A DNA stretch of 64,000 nt from Nymphaea colorata. Taxonomy: Eukaryota; Streptophyta; Magnoliopsida; Nymphaeales; Nymphaeaceae. This document shows, piece after piece, positions 59,198-64,000 of this stretch (position 1 is the first letter of the stretch; each line of letters starts with the position of its first letter). The translations under genes and the position numbers were made by a program. Location of the stretch: contig NC_045139.1 in assembly GCF_008831285.2 (NCBI RefSeq), forward strand, positions 29,181,206 to 29,245,205, written 5' to 3'. The notes under the pieces were generated by a model. That model searched no databases. It saw nothing but the letters and a program-made list of their open reading frames with translations, and was not told the DNA's origin.

Positions 59198-59754
59198 CTT
59201 GAACTCTTTTCCGGCGGTGGATAGTAGCACTCTTTCACCCAAAAAGGACTTCATACATATTCGCTCAGTCATTGGGGAGTGGATGAAGTTGTTAAAGATG
59301 TTTAAAATGTAGCAATACCTTGCTGCACAGGCTTCCACGAAGCTAAAAGCATCTAAAAAAGAAAAAATAATGTGGGCTGCTAAAACCAAGTTCGTTGTTA
59401 ACCCTTTCATATTCTTATTACAACGTCAACCGAAAAATAATGATAACTTACATTTATTTACTTGTAATCATAGATATATTTCACACAAGCAAACTTTTCC
59501 CTAATTTTTCTGCAAATTATAAAGCTATCACAAGGATTCCCGGAATGAAATTTGCTCGTAAGATTCTGAATAACATCAGCTGATCAGCAGAATAATTGCT
59601 TGACAACAATCGCGTTTATGACACAAAAAAGTGATACAATTAATGAAACAGAACACCAGTTCTTACACGAATACACAAACTGAATCGTGAAATCCACCAC
59701 AAACTTGTAAAATCTTGAAATTGAGACAACTATCATATGTTCACAACAGGGGAA

Positions 59755-61035
59755 CTAAAGCACGTTTACGGGCTTGGGGTGATAGGGCTGCGCCTGTAAA
59801 GGTTCCAGGCACGGCCCACATTTATCGGCCGGCGGTTTGATCAACGAGTCGGCCGCGATGTTGACCGCCCTTTCGCTCCGGCAACCTAGAAGGCTCGGCC
59901 TCCTCTTGTTCGCGCCTTCTGGTATCGGCAGTCCCGGACCCGAACCCAAGCCCAAGCCCATGCCCCTACCATCAGCGCCTGACAGCCGGCCGACCAACTC
60001 TGACCCGTCGGCCATGCTTGCAGTCGCTACGCTCCACTCGATGCTAGCCTCGCTGGGCTCGTAGCAAGACGGCGACGCAGTGCTGGACATGGCGCGCCGC
60101 AGGTATGACCCGACTTGGCTCGACACCACGTCGAGCTCAAACAGGTCCGAGCTCGCATCGCTGGCTGCATCATCGTCGCGCGGTCCGGCGCCCGGCGACA
60201 CCACGTCCGCACGGCGTGAGGACAACCTCCGGCCGCTGGAAACTCTAGGGCCCACGTCCTCTGACCTGAATACCTCTATGGATATTCGAGGCTTCTGAAC
60301 ATCAGACCCGACTTTAGCGGGGATCTTTCCCGGCAAATTAGCGGTCGGAAATGTACCGGTCTCTTTCCTTGCCCTCTCGAACCTGCCGGATCTCAGCAGG
60401 AGTTCTGGAGGGAGCTTGAGGATCCGGTCCGCAGGATCCGATATGCCTAAGACGATACGTTTCGACAACGACTCAGTGTAACCGGATCGGATGTCGAAGA
60501 TCGGTTTTCGAGTTTCTTGGACCTTCACGTCGTCGGTCCGAACCGATTTCATCCCAGAGCAAGGGCATCCCATGAACACTATTCTGTTCTTCTGACGCTT
60601 CCCGTTGGGTCGCGGTTCGGTCCTCGGCTGGTGGCTCCGAAGGAGCGCGGCCTGGCTGTTGGCGCTCGACTCGGAGCTGCGACTGGGGGTCACCGGTTTG
60701 TAGACCCGCGGACTCAGAATCCCGAGACGCAACTGGCCGTCGTCCTCCCCTTTGAAGTACTTCTCGGCGCCGAAGACGCCGATCTCCTCGTCCTTGGGCT
60801 TGAGGCTGGGAAGGAAGGGGTTGCCAGGGCTGAAGAGACTCGGAGATGTGCCGGCGATGCCGACCGAGTCGGCAAGCTTCAAGACGACAGCAGGGCCGTC
60901 GACTCGATGGTGCTGGCGATGCCGGAAGGCGGGCGAGTCTCGGAGGTGCAACTGGGAGATGCCGGGCGTGATGGCCTTGCTGTAACTCGGAACCAGAGTT
61001 CCGTTGCCGTCGGCTGTGATCCTGAGGGTGGTCAT
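59755..61035 (-). CDS. PKS: PHYTOCHROME KINASE SUBSTRATE (PKS) family protein
   Basis: A single exon of 426 residues from ATG (61035, minus) to TAG (59755). The open frame runs further 5' but has no ATG, so MTTLRITADG is the start. Diagnostic PKS motifs are EIGVFGAEKYF (84-94), a Cys motif GCPCSG (156-161), SDASSDLFELD (292-302) and YEPSEASIEWSVATAS (325-340); the rest is Ser/Pro/Arg-rich and probably disordered. PKS proteins are plant-specific, associate with the plasma membrane and bind phytochromes and phototropins in phototropism, leaf positioning and shade responses. A TATA-like motif (minus strand, about 61215-61228) and a CT-rich leader lie upstream. The gene is GC-rich compared with its surroundings. 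The subfamily member cannot be assigned. Confidence 0.9.
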   Translation of the reverse strand: MTTLRITADGNGTLVPSYSKAITPGISQLHLRDSPAFRHRQHHRVDGPAVVLKLADSVGIAGTSPSLFSPGNPFLPSLKPKDEEIGVFGAEKYFKGEDDGQLRLGILSPRVYKPVTPSRSSESSANSQAALLRSHQPRTEPRPNGKRQKNRIVFMGCPCSGMKSVRTDDVKVQETRKPIFDIRSGYTESLSKRIVLGISDPADRILKLPPELLLRSGRFERARKETGTFPTANLPGKIPAKVGSDVQKPRISIEVFRSEDVGPRVSSGRRLSSRRADVVSPGAGPRDDDAASDASSDLFELDVVSSQVGSYLRRAMSSTASPSCYEPSEASIEWSVATASMADGSELVGRLSGADGRGMGLGLGSGPGLPIPEGANKRRPSLLGCRSERAVNIAADSLIKPPADKCGPCLEPLQAQPYHPKPVNVL

Positions 61036-61230
61036 AGTTTTTATAGAGAAAGACAGACAACGAGAATTTAGTTTGATGGCACAACACAGTTCCTCGCACA
61101 GAGAGAGAGAGATCAGAGAGATTGTAGTCTGATGGCACAACTCAGTGATTCACAGCTAGAGAGAGAGGGAGGGAGGGAGGGAGAGAGAGGAGGTGATGGA
61201 ACAACACAGTGGGAGAGATATAAATAGAAG
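61036..61230 (-). promoter_or_regulatory. PKS core promoter and repetitive CT-rich 5' leader
   Basis: On the minus strand TCTATTTATATCTC (about 61214-61229) is a good TATA box. The leader holds three copies of CTGWGTTGTKCCATCA (near 61075-61092, 61131-61146 and 61196-61212) separated by CT tracts; the run at about 61155-61192 is (CCCT)n/(CT)n. Confidence 0.65.
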
Positions 61231-63458
61231 AGTGACGTTGCATGGAACATTAGGGAAGCGATTAGGAGAAGATTTAATGGCGCTGAGTTACGAGACAGAA
61301 GGGGAGCGCACAGGGTGAAAATGTAGAGCCCATTCAATATTCATGGTCTTGATCGAGCTCCTGTAAAATGGGTTGGATTCGTGCTGTTCGCCCCCGATCT
61401 AGGACGTGGGTTTTGCTTTTGAAATTTTAATCAGTTAAAATTTGTTATTTTGCATTTTTGTTGTCTACATTTTGGATTCAAATTGCTGTCATGTCATGTG
61501 TGTGCATATATATATATATATATAATTTGTATTGCTGAAATTAGATCAAGTCAGATTGATCTCAAGGTAAAGAGGCAACTAACCTTGAAATCTCGAGTTA
61601 TTCCAGCTGGTTTCCCCATCAGCATTCCACATAATGATAAACTCCACAAAATGATAAGAACAAAGTAAACATGTTGAAGACCAATTTTTGGCTATGTAGT
61701 CAGATGCCAAGAACTTTGATTTTTCCTAATTTTTTACTGTAAATGTTGAGAAGATAATTTTACAAGAACACGCTTTGATTTCTGAAAGGGCATCCAAAAG
61801 CATGTTCACATTTTGAATATGTTAAATTTGACTGCCTGATTTACACATCAAAGAAGTTGTTAAATTAGGTCTTTCTTGTTATACAACCAAAAAACTGGAT
61901 GTTTCCACGGTAATAAATCAAAAAGTAAGTTCTGGACACCCTGACCGACGTCTCAACTTAATGATATTTGCAAGTTGCAGGTACCAAACTGCGATAATTT
62001 CAGTTTACTACTGACTCTGCTCTGATTAATGTTTAGGTAAAATTTACAAAACATGATATACACCACCAATAGTGTTCCCATTGTTCTCTATTTGGGCGAC
62101 TTTCTATTTTGTGTATGAAAATTAATCAAGAAGCACTATACAATATTTAATAAAATAAAAAATGCTTAATGTTCCTCATCCCCCTCCAGTATTTCTTAAT
62201 ATCAAGTTACTTGATATTAAAATAATGTTTTCGGATGTGTGAAAAAAGAAAAGGGGACCATGAAGCAGATGTGACATTATATAAACCACCAAGCACTTTC
62301 CACACTTTAATGAAATGGAAAAGGTGATTATGAATGAGGGGAATTTTTCCCCGATATTAACGTGCAAGGGCTGGGAGGGTGGTCCTTAAAAAAGTGGGTT
62401 CACGGTAGCTTGGTGAAGGAAAGGGCGTGGTTGGTTGGACGCAGTCACGGCCACCGCATCAATGCATGAGAGCGAGGGTTGGCGTCCTCGACCAGCCATT
62501 TTCATCACTTATGCTGCTAGTTAGCTGCCCCACATTTCCCTTTCACTTCCGTTAATACCTATGTAACAAACACTCCACATTTCACTTCATATAATGCTTT
62601 CTTTCATACTATATGTGTGCCAAAAGATCCTCTCTTTTTGTTTCTCTTTCTCTCTCTCTCTCTTGTTTTTGTATGTAGGAGACCTCTTGTCCTTAAATTT
62701 TGTTATATATTCCCATTTTATCGGCTCTCTCTCTCTCTCTCTCTCTCTCTCTAATATATATAACGCCTAATTGGTACAACATTTTTAACATTTTAAAGAC
62801 AATTTCTCCCTCTTTCTTTTTTGTCTATATAAACTTTTATTGCAGTTACTTTGTTGTGGAAAAAGCTTTAGATGGCCTTCATAGATAGACTCTATTTTTT
62901 CTGAGTGTTTCTGAATTATTTTCTCGGTGGTTATTTGTAATTTCTTATACATTACATCAATATTTGTGAATACCTAAAAAGTTAAGTAGTCATTTGTAAT
63001 TTTTTTTAAAACTTTAAGGCAATTTTGTGTTATTTTAACTCCAACTTTTTAATATGCAAGCTGGTAACAGTTCATTTCCAAAAAAAAAAAAAAAAAAACT
63101 AATTTTTTTTCTTTCATATCTAATATAGGATTTCAAAAATCTATCTAGCACATTTGTTTTTGTTGCTCTTGCAGTTGTGTTTGATAGTTTGGATCTCAGA
63201 TTCAAAGCTACATTAAAAAGTATATTTTGATAGACAACAAAGATTTTAAATCCAATATGCAGATTTAAGGTCGGTAGAAAATTCAAACTTAAATCCATAA
63301 GAATCTCAGAAGATCCACGAACACAACCCAAAATACTAACCAAACAAACACAACCCAATGATAATGAAACAAACACATGTTGGATCTCATTACCAGCGAT
63401 CTCACAATTGGACGCCTACGATCCAGCCAGCGAGCTTACTATTCTGACAGGGATCCAG
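61231..63458. other. Intergenic between the PKS and GatA genes, which point away from each other
   Basis: AT-rich, with short microsatellites: TA at 61507-61523, CT at 62648-62663 and 62727-62752, and an A run at about 63080-63099. No coding sequence supported. The GC-richer end (from about 63400) is the GatA promoter or leader. Confidence 0.5.
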
Positions 63459-64000
63459 ATGAACCTGCCATTGGTTGGCTCGATTGGATCATTTCGTAAG
63501 CGGCGGCAAACCTGTGGCGGCCTCCCTCTCTCCTCTGCGTCTCTGAGAGAGGCAATCCGAATGCCTCCTTCCGTTATCCAAACGCCCCGATTCCTCCTCC
63601 ACCACCATCATCACCACCACCGCCACCAATGGCGTTTCCCACTCCCCTCCGCTTCAGACGCTCTCCACTCCCGCCGTCGTCTCCCCAGAAGGCCTCCTCC
63701 CTCCCACTCTTGGGTCAGGGCGTCTCACTCCCTGCCCGACACTCAAACACTCGTCTCTTCCTCCTCAAGCGCGAGCTCTAGCCCCCACCCCTCCTCCGAG
63801 ATTCTTCGGACCAGGGAAGCCCTCGTCTCCCGCCAGAAGACGGCCGTCGAGGTCGTGGAGGAGTACCTGGACAGGCTGCGGCGGACGGAGCCCCTTCTCC
63901 GATGCTTCCTCCACGTCGCCACCGAGGCCGCCCTCCGGGAGGCGGAGGACCTCGACCGGAGAATCGCCGGGGGCGAGGAGGTCGGGGAGCTGGCCGGCGT
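63459..64000 (+). CDS. GATA: Glutamyl-tRNA(Gln) amidotransferase subunit A, organellar, 5' part (cut by window end)
   Basis: The frame is open from two in-frame ATGs, 63459 and 63561, to the window end; I cannot decide between them. From 63561 the protein starts MPPSVIQTPRFLL, with a run of seven His and an Arg/Ser/Pro-rich, acid-poor stretch suited to a chloroplast and/or mitochondrial transit peptide. From about 63795 it matches the GatA N-terminus (EILRTREALVSRQ, AVEVVEEYLDRLRRTEPLLR, DLDRRIAGGEEVGELAG). GatA is the amidase subunit of GatCAB: it releases ammonia from glutamine so that Glu-tRNA(Gln) can be converted to Gln-tRNA(Gln) in organelles. The catalytic Ser/Lys amidase core lies beyond the window. 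An ATG at 63629 in another frame opens a short ORF to about 63780, which is not the gene. Confidence 0.85.
   Translation, partial: MNLPLVGSIGSFRKRRQTCGGLPLSSASLREAIRMPPSVIQTPRFLLHHHHHHHRHQWRFPLPSASDALHSRRRLPRRPPPSHSWVRASHSLPDTQTLVSSSSSASSSPHPSSEILRTREALVSRQKTAVEVVEEYLDRLRRTEPLLRCFLHVATEAALREAEDLDRRIAGGEEVGELAG

Larger units (their letters stand above)
57839..59754. other. Intergenic, no gene recognised
   Basis: Includes a compound CT/CA microsatellite at 58405-58510 and a short duplicated segment at 59076-59197 described separately. Confidence 0.5.

Noticed and set aside
60473-61138. Long alternative frames overlapping the PKS gene on both strands
   Set aside because: High-GC shadows of the PKS coding frame; PKS motifs are only in the chosen frame.
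63629-63780. ORF of about 50 codons starting at the third ATG of the GatA region
   Set aside because: It is out of frame with the conserved GatA sequence; the GatA frame is open from earlier ATGs.

Overview
The window is nuclear DNA of a flowering plant. Plant-only gene families are present: a phytocyanin, a QALGGH zinc finger, a PHYTOCHROME KINASE SUBSTRATE protein and an organelle-targeted GatA. Introns have GT-AG borders, and the repeats are typical plant ones (Tekay/Del-type Gypsy elements, hAT, Harbinger, an L1-type LINE, long TA microsatellites). I cannot name the species from sequence alone; intron sizes and repeat load suggest a medium or large genome.

Layout. 1-15715 is a nest of two related LTR retrotransposons. 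A Ty3/Gypsy element (1177-10091) sits inside the 5' LTR of a second element (from before position 1 to 15715) and is flanked by a perfect 5-bp target duplication, CACCG. The inner element still encodes gag and all pol domains in one frame, broken by two UAG codons and a late frameshift. The outer element is gag-only: pol has been deleted. Just downstream is the last exon of an early-nodulin-like phytocyanin (16665-17185), then an incomplete ECM29 (proteasome scaffold) gene (17777-23874) with hAT debris in one intron. A C2H2 zinc-finger/EAR gene (24878-25467) lies between two inverted arms of about 285 bp. 26240-32099 is AT-rich, repeat-dominated DNA with long TA arrays, a small inverted-repeat element and a 1.7-kb Harbinger-like element (29981-31708) carrying an RNase H1 hybrid-binding-domain ORF on the minus strand.

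32100-64000 is more genic: a mitochondrial SUV3-type RNA helicase (+), SF3B1 splicing factor with an uninterrupted coding region and a leader intron (+), a two-exon sphingoid-base C4-hydroxylase (+), a degenerate LINE, a PKS-family light-signalling protein (-), and the start of GatA (+), which runs off the right edge. Two minus-strand stretches (about 35985-36812 and 57714-57838) look like eroded or partial coding sequence I could not identify.

The genes are unrelated housekeeping or signalling genes with no operon-like logic. I see no undescribed multi-gene system. The most unusual structures are the palindrome-rich Harbinger-like element with the RNase H1-type domain, the zinc-finger gene boxed by long inverted repeats, the gag-only retroelement invaded by its autonomous relative, and a TAATG stop-start overlap upstream of SUV3.
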